A DNA stretch of 64,000 nt from Protula sp. h YS-2021 (GCA_949752745.1 OX457026.1:73391242-73455241), one strand, 5' to 3'. Positions 11,611 to 23,273 are shown, counted from the first letter of the stretch. The notes: a model not told the origin generated them from the sequence alone. Numbers and translations are program-made.

Positions 11611-12163
11611 CATTTCCCTACTACTCCTGTGTAATACCTTGATTTATAAATTTGGAATATGTGAAGAGTTTTCGTAAAGTATTGACTGAGTGAAAAGAGT
11701 TAATTCTTCTCCTGGATTCAGTTTTAAATTATTCATAAACGCGATAAATAAACTTTTTCTCAGACACTGAACCAGTTCTTGTAGCATGACATTTTAAAAT
11801 CTAGCTAAATCGCGCAGACGCCAAACACGCACCATAAAAGGAGAGAAACATGAAATTGTACGGCACATCGTAATTGGCAAAACTAAAACTGTGTGCTTTT
11901 AACATAAAAACAGCATTTGCGAGGGTTATTCCATGTTTGTTTAGAGACTAGAAGCCACCCAACACACCATGATATTCTTACAATAAATCATGACAATCTG
12001 CTGCAGCTAATAGACCAATTTGTAATTTAATCAATTACGATGTGCTGTTCAATTTGAATGTTCTTTACCCAGTAGAAAATGCATGCAGTGCAGCCTTTCC
12101 TTGCATAGAGTTCAACAGAAGTAGGCACAGCAGATTAAGAGATTGTCCGAGAAATGAAGCAAT
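11611..12163. other. Non-coding, probably decayed LINE 5' region
   Basis: No open frame and no clear motif. It directly precedes the LINE reverse transcriptase remnant and may be its eroded upstream part. Confidence 0.35.
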
Positions 12164-13502
12164 GAAGTTATAAAAGCTGTCGACGCCCTAAACATAGATA
12201 AATCGGCAGACCCTCGTTGCCTATCTGTGGAGCACATAAACTACTCTGACGACGTACTAAGTGTATTCCTTACTGTTTGCATTAATGCCGTGTTTAGACA
12301 TGGTATCTTACCGGTTTCTTTAATTGAATCTACAATTACTCCTATTGTTAAGAACAAAAATGGTGATATAACATGTGCATCTAATTATCGTCCAATTACT
12401 ATTGCGTCTACAATGTCCAAGATTATCGAGAATCTTACTTTATTGAAAACAGAACCTAGTATTTCAACTTCCTGTAATCAATTTGGGTTCAAAAAGCAAC
12501 ATAGTACAGACTTATGCAATCTCATATTAAAAGAAACTGTTCGAGACTACAATAGTCTTGTTTCTAACATATCCGCTCGCTTTATTGATGCCTCTAAGGC
12601 CTTCGATAGAGTCAATCACTCTAAGTTGTTCGAAAAGAATCATTCCCAACATCATACGACGATTAGAAATCAAAGAGTTAGAGTTAGATGGGGTGCAAAA
12701 TTTACAGAATGATTCGGTGTCAAAAACGGGTCAGGCAAGATGGTGTACTATCTCCAATTTTATTTAACGTGTATGTGGATGTAATCAGTAATGAACTGAA
12801 CAAAACAAAAATCGGTTGTGCTATAGGCAAGCTTATCATAAATCATTTATACTACGCTGATGATCTCGTATTGTTTAGTCCATCACATAAAGGTTTACAA
12901 AAACTCCTTGATATATGTAATAAATCTGGTCTTAAATTAGACATAAAATTCAATGAAACTAAAACCTTGTGTGTGGTATTCAAAACGGATAAGGATAAAA
13001 AGTAAAGCAGTTTTCCTTTAAACTAAACGGTAAATCCTTAAAATTTTTTGACAGTTATAAATATCTAGGGCATATTGTGGATGAGTTTCTGAATGATAAT
13101 GGCGATATACAAAGACAAATGAGAAGCATTTATGCAAGACGTAATAAGCTGATCAATACATTCAAACATTGTTCATATAATGTAAAACTTGTTCTGTTCA
13201 AGACATTTATTTCAAATTTCTGCTGTACACATATATGGTGTAATAATAATCAATGTATACTAAAAAGGTTTAAAGTCACATATAACAACATTTTTCGTAA
13301 ATTCGTTTCCCTAAATTATATATGTAGTATTAGCAAAGAAATGGTTGATAGAAATATTAACGTTGCTAATGTGGTTATGCGATCATACATAAACAGCACT
13401 GTGAAACGCATATTCAAATCTGAGAATGAAATAATAAAAAGCATTGTGTGCAGCGATTTAATGTTGAATTCAAAGCTATTTATGCACTGGTGTGATACAT
13501 AG
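12164..13502 (+). pseudogene. Decayed non-LTR retrotransposon (LINE) reverse transcriptase
   Basis: Three frames together give a reverse transcriptase core. Frame 1 (12164-12640) shows NYRPITIAS, QFGFKKQHST and FIDASKAFDRVNH, the finger and palm motifs. After a frameshift, a second frame (to 13005) shows QDGVLSPILFNVYVDVI and the catalytic YYADDLVLFSPS (about 12849-12870). A stop and another shift lead to a thumb and 3' region (13077-13502) beginning near YKYLGHIVDE. The order and spacing match LINE pol proteins of the Jockey/CR1-L2 type, which copy RNA into DNA at a nicked target. No endonuclease domain precedes it, so the copy is 5'-truncated and dead. The clade assignment is tentative. Confidence 0.8.
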
Positions 13503-14391
13503 AATACCTACGCGTTAACTTTATTTAAATCCATTTGGTGCTTCTGTAGGTAATATATTAGCTACAGATTATTAGCTAGCTATTCATATTGTATATGTAC
13601 ATTTTATGACTAGAATATGTATATCCTGACATAAATATGTAAAAATACATAGTATATGGACCGAGCAGTCTGATACAAAGAGATAGACAATAAAAGTAAA
13701 AAATCAAAACTAAACAACAACAACAACAAAAATTTCTCAGCTTTGAATAATGAAGAGGCATTTCCATAAAAAACAGAAAGATCTTACCTTCTTAAAAAAA
13801 TATGCGGCCTATAAGACTTCTTAATGCAGATACAAAAATATTAATTATATTACATTTAAGATGAAATCATATAATATTTAAAAGTTCAAAACGTTGTACC
13901 TTCGATGATTGAAAAAGATTAAAATGGTTTTGTAGAAGGCCGTTTTATAGGCTTGAACATATGAACCATTGTTGACGCTGTTGCATAGATTTTCAGAGCG
14001 CTTAGAAACAGTCTGTTTCTACATAGGGAATGCCTTTTTGACTGCCGAGTCCCTACAATTCACCTGTCAAAATATTATCTGTAACATTTCACATGCAAAG
14101 AAAATGACATTTCTACGCGTGCATATGTACAGAAAACTCACGCTTCAACATCGCAAGTTTTAAAGCGAAGCTAAAATCCACTGTTAGACAGTTGTCATCC
14201 TCTCGAAACATGAACAAGAAATCAGTATAAGGGCATGAAAATCAATGAGATGGTGCAATACCAGGCAAATTCTACGAACATGGCCGTAGAAAAGGCGTTT
14301 TCTACGTAGAAATGGCCTCATTCTTCGCGTATGCAGAATCTGTGCAACATAACATACATGTAAATGGATTTTATTTTGAAATTACATCTTT
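13503..14391. other. Non-coding, AT-rich
   Basis: Possibly includes the 3' tail of the LINE copy. No gene, RNA gene or clear repeat seen. Confidence 0.4.
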
Positions 14392-14541
14392 AAGCCTGAG
14401 GAGTGGTATTCCGCTCTGTCCTTATTTTTAAGGATGTCCTTATTTTTAAAAATAAGGATAAAAATTAAGGATGAGCCATATAATCTCAAAAATAAGGGCG
14501 TCCTTAAATATAAGGACAGAGCATAATACCACTCCAGAGCT
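14392..14541. repeat. Foldback (hairpin) MITE of about 150 bp
   Basis: The ends mirror each other: GGAGTGGTATT followed by GCTCTGTCCTTAT on the left, and ATAAGGACAGAGC followed by AATACCACTCC on the right. The interior consists almost wholly of CCTTATTTTT / AAAAATAAGG inversions, so the whole unit can fold into one long hairpin. Confidence 0.8.
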
Positions 14542-14660
14542 TAGAAAATCGATTTCAACAATAACACTGGACATGGATTTCTCATGTACGCGAACGTACT
14601 ATGTCACCATCCGTAGAAAAGCCTTCTTTCTTTGGTCATAGAAAAGTTATTTTTTCCTTA

Positions 14661-14905
<245 letters not shown>

Positions 14906-15356
14906 GTTGCGTAGTTTCGGGATACTTTATGATAATTTTACAATACCCGTCGTAGATCAGGGTCGATGTGATTCGCGCGACTTATTGGGCATTACACGAA
15001 GTCACAATGAAAACGAAATGTACGTTTTATTTTGCAAAAGCTTTGGATTCGCTTATCTCCACTTTTAATGGATTACCTTCCAATCTGGATTACCATGCAA
15101 CTAAGAAAAAAGAACTTTTGGTTGCAGTTCGAAAGCACCTATCCCACCTCCCATCCATCGACCACTGAGAGCGAGGGAATCCTCGCATTATACGTCATTG
15201 TAGGGCTAGGTCATTCCCTTTAGCGTGATGTTACAAACAACACGCTAGTATGTGCGCTCCGCATTTTTTGCATCAAGGGAACCAGTAAAAGGTGCGATTT
15301 GATTTAATAAATAGTACTTAAGCTAAATGTAGGACTAATTTATCACTTACTGTAAT
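14906..15356. other. No gene called
   Basis: Short overlapping frames exist (for example 14968-15168, containing [19 protein letters not shown]) that look somewhat protein-like. I recognise no family and cannot support a gene. Confidence 0.3.
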
Positions 15357-15698
15357 ATGGATAAAATTAGTTCAGCAAGAAGTACATTCAGCACTTGTAA
15401 CTTTGGTCTGGTAGAAGTTGAGTTTACACGACACGATAACACCTTCTCAGTCGAGAGAAGTGTGCCTCTTTCTAGGGCTCTTTTAGCACTCAGAGGACCA
15501 TTTTCCCATGTTGAGAATATGGTCATACCGTCTGGATACCGTCTACAGTCCGACCAGGACCATTTTGCCATTATGGTCCGACGGCCCAATACCGTAGATG
15601 GTACATTCAAAGACTGCTTACTACTAAGATATGACACTGAGCCATTTTTGCGTATCCAGACAGCAGTGGCGCCGCCTGGTATAAGAATTGCAAATTAA
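15357..15698 (+). CDS. Hypothetical open frame, 113 aa, unrecognised
   Basis: An ATG-started frame of 113 codons, longer than its neighbours, with balanced composition (mixed charged, aromatic and hydrophobic residues, C terminus APPGIRIAN). The antisense frame 15347-15637 is nearly as long, so length alone does not prove coding. I see no domain, signal peptide or membrane segment. Just downstream lie P-element-type transposase remnants, so it may be eroded transposon sequence. I give it as a possibility only. Confidence 0.25.
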   Translation: MDKISSARSTFSTCNFGLVEVEFTRHDNTFSVERSVPLSRALLALRGPFSHVENMVIPSGYRLQSDQDHFAIMVRRPNTVDGTFKDCLLLRYDTEPFLRIQTAVAPPGIRIAN

Positions 15699-15789
15699 GC
15701 TGTCAAAACATTGAGGTCAGCTGGAAAGTGCACGTGTCTTTTTTTTAATTTTTTCGGTCTTAAAGTTTATAAAAACATTTTGTGGCCTG

Positions 15790-16396
15790 GATAATGAACA
15801 ACTTTTGATGCCAAGCTCATTTTCTAATTGTCAGGCAGATTTTCGACAAGATATTACTAGATTTGTCACAGGTTTCCCAATCAAATAATACCACACAACG
15901 CATAAGAGAAAATGACAATTCTGATTCGGAAATTCAGGGTATTTCTGAAACTACTAGTATTTTCAGTGTTATGCGACAACGCGACGGTTCAGTGAAAAAT
16001 GTGACTTTTTATATTGCTGGTTATTTGCTTCGTAAAATTAAACTTATATGTATTAGGAAGTTTGTTTCCGAATCAGTTCCAGATTCGAATTCGTACATTT
16101 TTTGAGAAAAAATTACAACAAAGAAGGTGCATTATATATACCATCCGAAAAATTTGGGTTATTTGCAATGGTGCAGCATATGACAAAATTTCACACAAGA
16201 CTCGTTTGCAATGCCAGAGATGTTGAAAAAATGTAATTGAATACACAAATACCGCGTGTGTGAAAAGGATAAAAAGCGCTGTAAGATTGCCTATGAAGAT
16301 GCGAATTCATTTCGCTTTGAAAATAGCAAATTTTTCTTCAATTAGATTCTCGAGTGATAAAAGAAACAGAAAAGTTTTAAAGCTTATTCATGTGTA
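15790..16396 (+). pseudogene. P-element/THAP9-like transposase C-terminal remnant
   Basis: Three frame-shifted segments appear in the order expected for the C-terminal part of P-element-superfamily transposases. The first, 15863-16105, contains FYIAGYLLRKIK. The second, about 16110-16218, contains EGALYIPSEKFGLF. The third, about 16228-16396, contains RLPMKMRIHFALKIAN and ends at VLKLIHV-stop. The family is known for a YIAGYV.RKL-type motif followed by a GGL..PS motif and a basic RIHF/RIFF-type tail; I rely on memory of those motifs. Frameshifts and a stop make it non-functional. The N-terminal THAP zinc finger and most of the catalytic region are absent. Confidence 0.5.
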
Positions 16397-16974
16397 AATG
16401 TGATAGCAGTATTTACCTTTTTCTATTGTGATCTTTGACGGGAGGGGGGTGATCAGATTTGTTAAATAAAAGCCGGCCCTGCTAATAAAATGGCAATTTT
16501 TTATCCTTCTTACTTCTGTTGTTCAGCTCCTGCTCAATTAAATTAATTTAAATCCCCTAAAATCTATTCAAATATTGAGCTTAACAACAATGCTGTAAAG
16601 TGTCTTGACATTTGTTTTTCTCGGTTTGCAACTCTTCCACCAGGGGCGCTACAATCAGCTGGATACTATAGGTTGTACAGGGAATGTCATATCTTAGTAG
16701 CAGTTTATAGTCTTTGGTACATTCCAATAACAGTCACAGGGTCAGACCCATTACGGTCCTTCCCAGGACGGTCCCGGTAAACGACAGAATCGTCTCTTTC
16801 CGTGGAAAAGCACCCAAATTGCTTACTGGCAGCAATTTGAGCAGTCAAAACACAGCTTTACTGGATAAAGTTTACAGTTATGGTTAGAGCATCAGTCTAA
16901 ATGCAATGTTGTATTTTCATTAACACTACATTATCTTACGGTCTTCCCTCTGTCTGCTTGCTTTTCAGATATGA
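16397..16974. other. Non-coding, between transposon remnants
   Basis: No gene seen. It may contain the left end of the DIRS-like element, but I cannot identify its terminal repeat. Confidence 0.35.
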
Positions 16975-17045
16975 CAGAGGCCAACCTACGCTCTACATCT
17001 CAGCTTCCGTAGTGCATCAATCCCCATACGTCGTGTAATAACCCC

Positions 17046-18831
17046 CACCCGGTCTGTGACCACTGTAGGCGAACCAGCGGTGTACCACTGTGTGAGGAGG
17101 ATAATACGTGCTCTGACTGCCAGCAACTGACCCCAGAGGACTGGAAGGCACTCCTGAAAAACAGAACAAAGAACGCGTAGGCGGGATAAGCGCAAGTTCC
17201 AGCTTCCAAGCGATAATGAGCCAACTAGGCATTCCCTAACAAGAGGAACTGTCCTCATCACTCTTTCTTCCACGTCTCCCAAGTAAGTTTTCTGCCTTTC
17301 TGTTACTCCAATCACGGTTACAATAACCGTTGTTGGCCTACAACTTATTAAAGTACAAAACCAGGAGACTTTACGCAATCAGAAACAGAAAAATAAACCC
17401 TCCGCCACGGTTTCCCACCCTCCTCCAGAGATTCAGTCAGTTGCTTCGACCTCGTGTTCACCCCTTACCCCACCTCCCATAGAATTGACCACAGATAACC
17501 CAGAGACCGTTACAATCAGTGAGGAGGAATCAGTGGGCATGCCACCGTCGGGGCAAATCTCCTTACTGCTGGAGGAAGAAGACGAACCTCCTCAAACAGA
17601 TATCTTCCCCAGCCTCACACCGCAATCCGTAGTAGCAGGGAGAAAGAAATCTATACACCAACAGGGGAATCTCAACCCCAGGCATAGCAGTGTCAATCGC
17701 AACACATCGAAATGGGTTCTGACGACCAAGATTCACAGGAAGAGGAGAGGGAAGAGGAGTCAGAAAACACGTTACACCCATCACGATTAGACCTCCCCCT
17801 ACGGGAAGTGGACTGTATACGGTCACCGGGACGGGGCCAAAGACTCTGGAGGGACCAAGCAGCGGATGGCAGATGGCCGATCAGAACCACGTCTCCCAGA
17901 CCTCACGCCTCCGAACGACGAGACTATCCCCTCGAGCTCTGCCTCCACCATAGCTCCAGAGGATATCCTATTCAGGGATGCCATCCTGTGTTTCGATAAG
18001 AAAGACCCACCGATCCGCTTGACGTCACAAGCCGCCCCTCCCCAGCAGGATTCTTTCATAGCTCTGGCAACCAGTGAAAGTATAGCCAATGCCATAACGG
18101 TTTGGACGAAGGAATTCAAGAAAATGGACGCTAGTGAAGGTCGTACGCTGTCACGGTTTCACCTGTCCAAACACTGCCTAGTACGTGCAGGCCCATGCCG
18201 TTCCTCTGGCGAGTTGATCTCACCAGACGCGTTAGAACAACCCATAAAACGGGCGGTCTGGATGCCAACAGTGCGTAACGGTTCAGACATACCTCTAGTT
18301 GTGAAAGATGCCAAGACCATTGAGGCTTCGTCTCGGCACATTTTAAATATCATGTGTTTTCAAGACCAAACCCTGAAAGCCTTGAAAACACGGTAGGATG
18401 ATTTACGCCTTAGTGATCCGGTATCAACAAAACTTCTGGAATGCCTGGAGTTGGTAACCCAAGATGTAGTGAAAATATCCACATTTTTAATGACATCTAT
18501 GGCATATTTGCGACGGGATGCCTTTCTCCAGGTCTACTGGTCCAGTGTCAAAGGTCTGCGGGACCCACGCCACGCTCCCAACCTAGGGAAGAGAGAACTA
18601 TTACCCTTCGCTGAGGTGGAAAGAGTAAATCAGGAGAGCCGCACGCTGTCCCAGGACTACGCTCTGATGTCACGAATGGCCGGGTCATCATTCAAAAGGC
18701 CCGTGAAACGGAAACGATCGTACCAATACACGCCGGCACAGAGCAAAAACAACGCACAACCTCACCCGCCCCCTGCCAAGAAATCAAAGCCGAACAACGG
18801 CAGCAAGACAGACGGACCGTGTCTGCAGTAG
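17046..18831 (+). pseudogene. DIRS-like Gag remnant with N-terminal cysteine cluster
   Basis: The N-terminal part (17046-17180) reads HPVCDHCRRTSGVPLC, then CSDCQQLTPEDW, a CxxC..C..CxxC cluster followed by a Trp motif that I associate with the start of DIRS-type gag proteins; it ends in a stop. A frame-shifted acidic middle (17485-17860) follows. The C-terminal part, 17866-18831, is one open frame of 321 codons broken only by a TAG at 18394-18396. It contains DDLRLSDPVSTKLLE and MAYLRRDAFLQVYW, then a basic Pro/Lys/Asn tail (SFKRPVKRKRSYQY, PPPAKKSKPNN). The role would be nucleocapsid formation. Multiple breaks make it a pseudogene. Confidence 0.65.
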
Positions 18832-19070
18832 TTCTGGTAGCAACCAACCGAAGTACCATCCCGAGACACCCTTGACTCACGGCGATGCTTTAACTAACGT
18901 GGGAGACTTGGAACGTTTACTCTACTGCTTCGCCTCCTTGCCCGCAGGAGGAAAACTAGGCAAGTTTTGGCGACACTGGGAAGAAATGGGGTATCTCGTC
19001 GGGTGGTCCGATGGCTAAAATGCGGATATCCCCTTTATTCGAAACAAAAAAGGTCACAAACCCCTCATCC

Positions 19071-19433
19071 CTTTAACCTTCCAAGCGCCAAAACAACTGA
19101 TCACCTCCTACCCCAAAGGGTCGGAGAAGAGTCAGCCCTCAACGAGATGTTACAAAGCCTGACAGAAAATGGGGCAATCAAGGAAATGCCATACACCCTA
19201 GCAGGTTTCTTCAGTAGGGTTTTTCTGGTCCCCAAAAATCGGGAGGGTGGAGACTAGAAATCGACCTCTGACCTATCACTGAGTTCTTGCGGGTGACCTC
19301 CTTCCGAATGGAAACGGCCCAGGCAATAAAAGGGTCGCTGCAGTCCGGCACGTGGGGTACCTTGATAGACCTGTCCGTTGTCTACCTCCACATCCCCCTT
19401 CATGACTCAGCGAAAAGGTTTCTTGGGTTCCAG
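19071..19433. repeat. Internal direct duplication, copy 1
   Basis: A block of about 363 bp within the DIRS RT that recurs at 19576-19939, offset 505-506 bp. The two copies differ by a few substitutions and one single-base indel near the GGGTCGGA motif. Confidence 0.9.
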
Positions 19434-19575
19434 GTAGAGAAAAAACGCTTCTTGTTTCTGGTACTCCTCTTTGGCTTAGCTACACCTCCATGCGTGTTTA
19501 CCAAGGTCATGAAGTACTCAAATCATGGGCCCGTCTAGAAGGGATGCTGGTATTCCAGTATCTACACGATTGGTT

Positions 19576-19939
19576 CTTTAACCTTCCAAGCGCCAAAACA
19601 ACTGATCACCTCCTACCCCAAAGGGTCGGAGTAAGATTCAGCCCTCAACAAGATGTTACAAAGCTTGAAAGAAAAAGGGGCAATCAAGGAAATGCCATAC
19701 ACCCTAGCAGGTTTCTTCAGTAGGGTTTTTCTGGTCCCCAAAAATCGGGAGGGTGGAGACTAGAAATCGACCTCTGACCTATCAATGAGTTCTTGCGGGT
19801 GACCTCCTTCCGAATGGAAACGGCCCAGGCAATAAAAGGGTCGCTGCAGTCCGGCACGTGGGGTACCTTGATAGACTTGTCCGTTGCCTACCTCCACATC
19901 CCCCTTCATGACTCAGCGAAAAGGTTTCTGGGGTTCCAG
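19576..19939. repeat. Internal direct duplication, copy 2
   Basis: Second copy of 19071-19433. It begins directly after the catalytic YLHDWF codons and ends at GGTTCCAG, after which thumb-domain sequence starts. Confidence 0.9.
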
Positions 19940-20085
19940 ACAATGACCTTAGAATGCAAAGCATTACAGGTAGGCTTGGAAGTGAACCTCGCCAAATCAG
20001 AACTAATCCCCCAAAACAAGGAATCACGGTCCCTTTTGCTAATAGCCCATGGTTCACCCTACTGCTCCGCTGCAAGGTGGTAAAA

Positions 20086-21296
20086 TCGACTCCAATCCAG
20101 TGTCACAGGGAGTTACTGTCACAACCCCACTGGCAACACTTTCACTCCTCCTTCCACTTGCTGAAACTACACCTGTGGTGTCTGAAGTCCTTCCTAAAAA
20201 AGAAGGGCTTTTCCAAGCAAGTGAGGGAGAAAATAATGAACAACTATGAAAGCTCCACAGCCGAGGTTTACAGATCACAGTGGAACAAATTTGCCTCCTG
20301 GTGTAGTAAGTCTAAATAGACCCGTTTCAGGCCTCTCCAGCAGTAGTGGCAGATTTTGTAGATCACCTGTTTACGAATGAGCAGTTAAGGATTGGTTTGA
20401 TCAAAGGATGCAGAGCCGCTATAGGCTCGAGACTCAAGGCATCAACAGGCTATGAACCAGGAGTAGACACGCCTCTCTGTCAGCTAATCAGACATTTCAA
20501 GGCAAATACACTCCCATGTACTTCAAACATAATGGGACCTAACCTTAGTCCTCTGCTATCTCCAATGCCTGGATATCTTCGGAGAAGAGGTCATATCAGC
20601 TAAAAATACAACGGCAAGATTTACATTTTATTAGCTCTGGCAAAATCAGAAGTGAAATACATACCTTGGGCAGAAAGTTAAAAAAAAGGAAATGGTACAT
20701 GGAATAAGGTCATCGTAGTCCTTAGAGCAGGCTGCATGGGTAAAACCCATATCGCCACCCAAGGGATGGGCACGTTGAATTATATAAGCCCCCCAGCCCT
20801 GCCAGAGGAACCTAATTCCGAAGTCTCTCTGTGCCCCATCAAAGCACTACGCCAATATTTGGAAATTTCATAATCAGAATGTCAAAAAGCTCTCATAATC
20901 TGCTTTATCCCAAAATTTAACAAGGACCTGTCCAAACAAACCATTTCTAATTACATAAAGAGTCATCCTGGCAGCTTACGACGAGGCACAAGCGGACACG
21001 AACAAACCGAATTAAAAGTCAAAGCTCATTAAGTCAGACAGGTTGCAAACTCTTTAAGGGCCCTACGTAATGTGTCACTTTCAGATTACTAAAACAGGGT
21101 GTTGGACTTCCCCCAACTCCTTCGTCAAGTACTATCTGGCAAGGGCAAGGGCAAACAGAAAGGGACTACTCCAAAGGGCTGTAACGGGAACAACATCGAA
21201 CCACGAAAGTGAACAACAAACTCTAAGAAGGGCACTCCTTCTTGATACCATTTCGACTTTTGTCCCCATTAAGCAAGGAGAAAAGAGCGTTTGTAG
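20086..21296 (+). pseudogene. DIRS-like tyrosine recombinase (YR) remnant
   Basis: The frame 20205-20319 shows SSTAEVYRSQWNKFASWC, the N-terminal core-binding start of DIRS YRs. After a stop, 20346-20603 continues with VADFVDHLFTNEQLR and IKGCRAAIGSRLK, then LRRRGHIS. Further on, SLCPIKALRQYLEIS, KAH-stop-VRQVANSL (about 21025; the H-x-x-R catalytic box, split by a TAA) and WTSPNSFVKYYLARAR (about 21108; the terminal Tyr nucleophile region) appear in shifted frames. This recombinase would integrate a circular cDNA without target duplication. At least four breaks make it inactive. Confidence 0.75.
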
Positions 21297-21300
21297 TTAA

Positions 21301-22187
21301 GTCATATCCGAGAGACTAAGTTGCTTTAAAAAGAACACCGCAGCTGTGGCCGATCCTTCTGCCTCTCGGCTAATCGATCAGAGCGATTCTCTCGTTCCCT
21401 CAATTCACGGACAAAACAAAGGGAGAGGGAGTGGGGATCAGGCAGAGGCCCATAAGCTCGGTAGTAGTAGGACCATGGTGCCATAACGGCTTCATGTAGA
21501 GAAATGTTTATTAATTTAATGAATTTTATCATTATGTCTAATTAGACAATCTTCGCGAATGATTGCGGACATTCTAGTTAACCTCCTACAGGTTTTAAAT
21601 TAAAAAAAAACACTCAGAATATAGGAAATTACTTGGTTAAAAAATTAGACACGGAGATTGTTTTTTATCCAAGTCTCAGTAACATAGCATGCCTTTGTAA
21701 ACACTCCCAGACCTTATCTCTGGTGTGCTATTATTTACTTGCCTTAAATCACTTTTGATTTATGATCAAATTGTCTTTATACTTCTTCTGTACAGTGATA
21801 ATCCAGACATTGTTTGTATCACTATGTTTTTTACGTCCAGGGAAATGTTCTCCCAGGACCAATATCAGAAAGAATTAAAAGAAACGGAACTTAGTTATCG
21901 ATTTTTATTTCACCTTTAAATGCAAGTTCCCATCACTTCTGTCCGATTAAAACAATACATAAAAATACTAAAAATGCAAAGTGGAGGCATTTAAGGTGCC
22001 AAGAGTCTGAAGTCTACCCATAACGATATAGTTTCGTAGGTTTTAATAACTAAACACCAAATGGGGAGGGCTGACACTGGATAAGGCTGCTGTCTTGATC
22101 CGGCTACATCGCGGTCCAGCATCTTCGGTTGTCTGACCACTCTCGAAAGCACAAAGACATAGATTCCTGCAACAAGTGATTGCGTAA
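21301..22187. other. Non-coding, no gene seen
   Basis: May include the right end of the DIRS-like element (about 21300-21530 is still GC-richer than what follows). I cannot define a terminal repeat. Confidence 0.4.
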
Positions 22188-22451
22188 GTCGGGGAAGGGA
22201 ATGAAGTCGCTCCCATTGATACTGATATACGAAGCAATCAGTTTAATGTTATAGAGAACACACAGTACCAAACTGCTCGTCAAAATATCCGAGGCAAGCG
22301 TGTTTCTTTTGGAACCCTAGTTCAACGCGGCGAGAGTTACGAAGTTGTCTGTGAAGACGGTGAGTTTGCGACATGCGAGGAGCGCCTAGCACCGTTTGAT
22401 GGTAAGGAAAAGAACTTGGGAATTGCCAAGACCAAATATTTAACCAACTGA
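22188..22451 (+). CDS. Orphan open frame, possible internal exon
   Basis: An 87-codon open frame without an early ATG. It contains RGKRVSFGTLVQRGESYEVV and then CEDGEFATCEERLAPFDG, which looks like real protein sequence. A good donor, G|GTAAGG, sits at 22401/22402, right after the most protein-like part. The upstream border is unclear: a TAA lies at 22185-22187 and no strong acceptor with a pyrimidine tract is visible. I do not recognise the family. It may be an exon of a gene otherwise eroded or beyond sight, or debris of a transposon protein. Confidence 0.35.
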   Translation, partial: VGEGNEVAPIDTDIRSNQFNVIENTQYQTARQNIRGKRVSFGTLVQRGESYEVVCEDGEFATCEERLAPFDGKEKNLGIAKTKYLTN

Positions 22452-23273
22452 GCCTACCTTCACCCCAGCCCACTTTTGGTTACAAGGCTAAACTGCTCGC
22501 AAACAGAAACAGTCGTATTTATCGCACATTCTTATTGACATTATTTGACAGATACTCAGCACTCAAAGATAGCAGCATTACATTGTTTAAATTAAACGGG
22601 TTATTCGTAGAGCAACACTTACAATTGAGTCCGAAAAAATGTGTCCAGCGTTCGAAATAGGGATGAGTGCGAATTATCCAGGTTCTTGCTACAGCTTCGT
22701 CCGGTGGCAGATTTTACTGTATATCTGTGGGTGAGGGTGTACCAGGAAGCTCTCCATGCACTTCATGGAGGTGTATAGCTTAACCGATATGCATTTTGCT
22801 GCTTTACTTTAGGATATATCATATTATTGCCGAGAGCGTATAGATAAATTCGATCCCTTTGTGAAATAAAAAGTAGCTCCACCCCAGGCATCATACTGTC
22901 AGTCGCTTCGGGCCTTTTACCATTTGAATTTAATCATAAACATTTTCTTGCTCTCCTTTATCAAAATGTATTGAGTCCATGCAATGAAATGTATCAGGTT
23001 TCCTTTGTAAAATAATGTACAATAAACTGAATAAAATAGTTATATCATACAACTAGCTTGATCTATGCACACATATCAATATTTACAATTTCGTTAATGC
23101 GTTTAGTGTGCTGTGTAGTGTGAAATATTTCTTTTCTATAAAGCTCAGTCATAATATAGGTTGGGTCTTTTTCAAAGGCGTGAATCTGTCTGATACAGCG
23201 CTGTTTAGTTTCTTTGAAAACAGTTAAATATTTCAGTTTACAAAAATTTTGATGTTTTATTTATCCAAGAAAG
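22452..23273. other. Non-coding, no gene seen
   Basis: AT-rich sequence, no recognisable repeat or frame. Confidence 0.4.

Larger units (their letters stand above)
18900..20085 (+). pseudogene. DIRS-like reverse transcriptase with internal duplication
   Basis: Frames from 18910 onward give GGKLGKFWRHW, then MLQSLTENGAIKEMP with FFSRVFLVPKN. Next come FRMETAQAIKGSL, LIDLSVVYLHIPLHDSAKRFLGFQ and LLFGLATPPCVFTKVMK, the standard DIRS-type palm order. The catalytic motif reads FQYLHDWF (about 19553), where YLDDWL is expected, so the first catalytic Asp is His. The text then jumps back: 19071-19433 is repeated at 19576-19939. After the second copy the thumb-like LEVNLAKSELIPQ follows. Stops occur at several points. 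RNase H motifs are not visible. Confidence 0.75.
16975..21300 (+). mobile_element. Decayed DIRS-like (tyrosine-recombinase) retrotransposon
   Basis: Gag-like, reverse transcriptase and tyrosine recombinase segments occur in that order on the + strand, which is the DIRS-order signature. LTR retrotransposons would carry a protease and DDE integrase instead. Each module is frame-broken. The RNase H region between RT and recombinase seems to be missing, and the RT is interrupted by an internal duplication. Base composition is visibly more GC-rich than the flanks. The outer inverted or split repeats typical of the group were not located, so both borders are approximate. Confidence 0.8.

Noticed and set aside
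16986..17378. 130-codon minus-strand frame
   Set aside because: It is antisense to the DIRS Gag cysteine cluster, which explains the sequence better.
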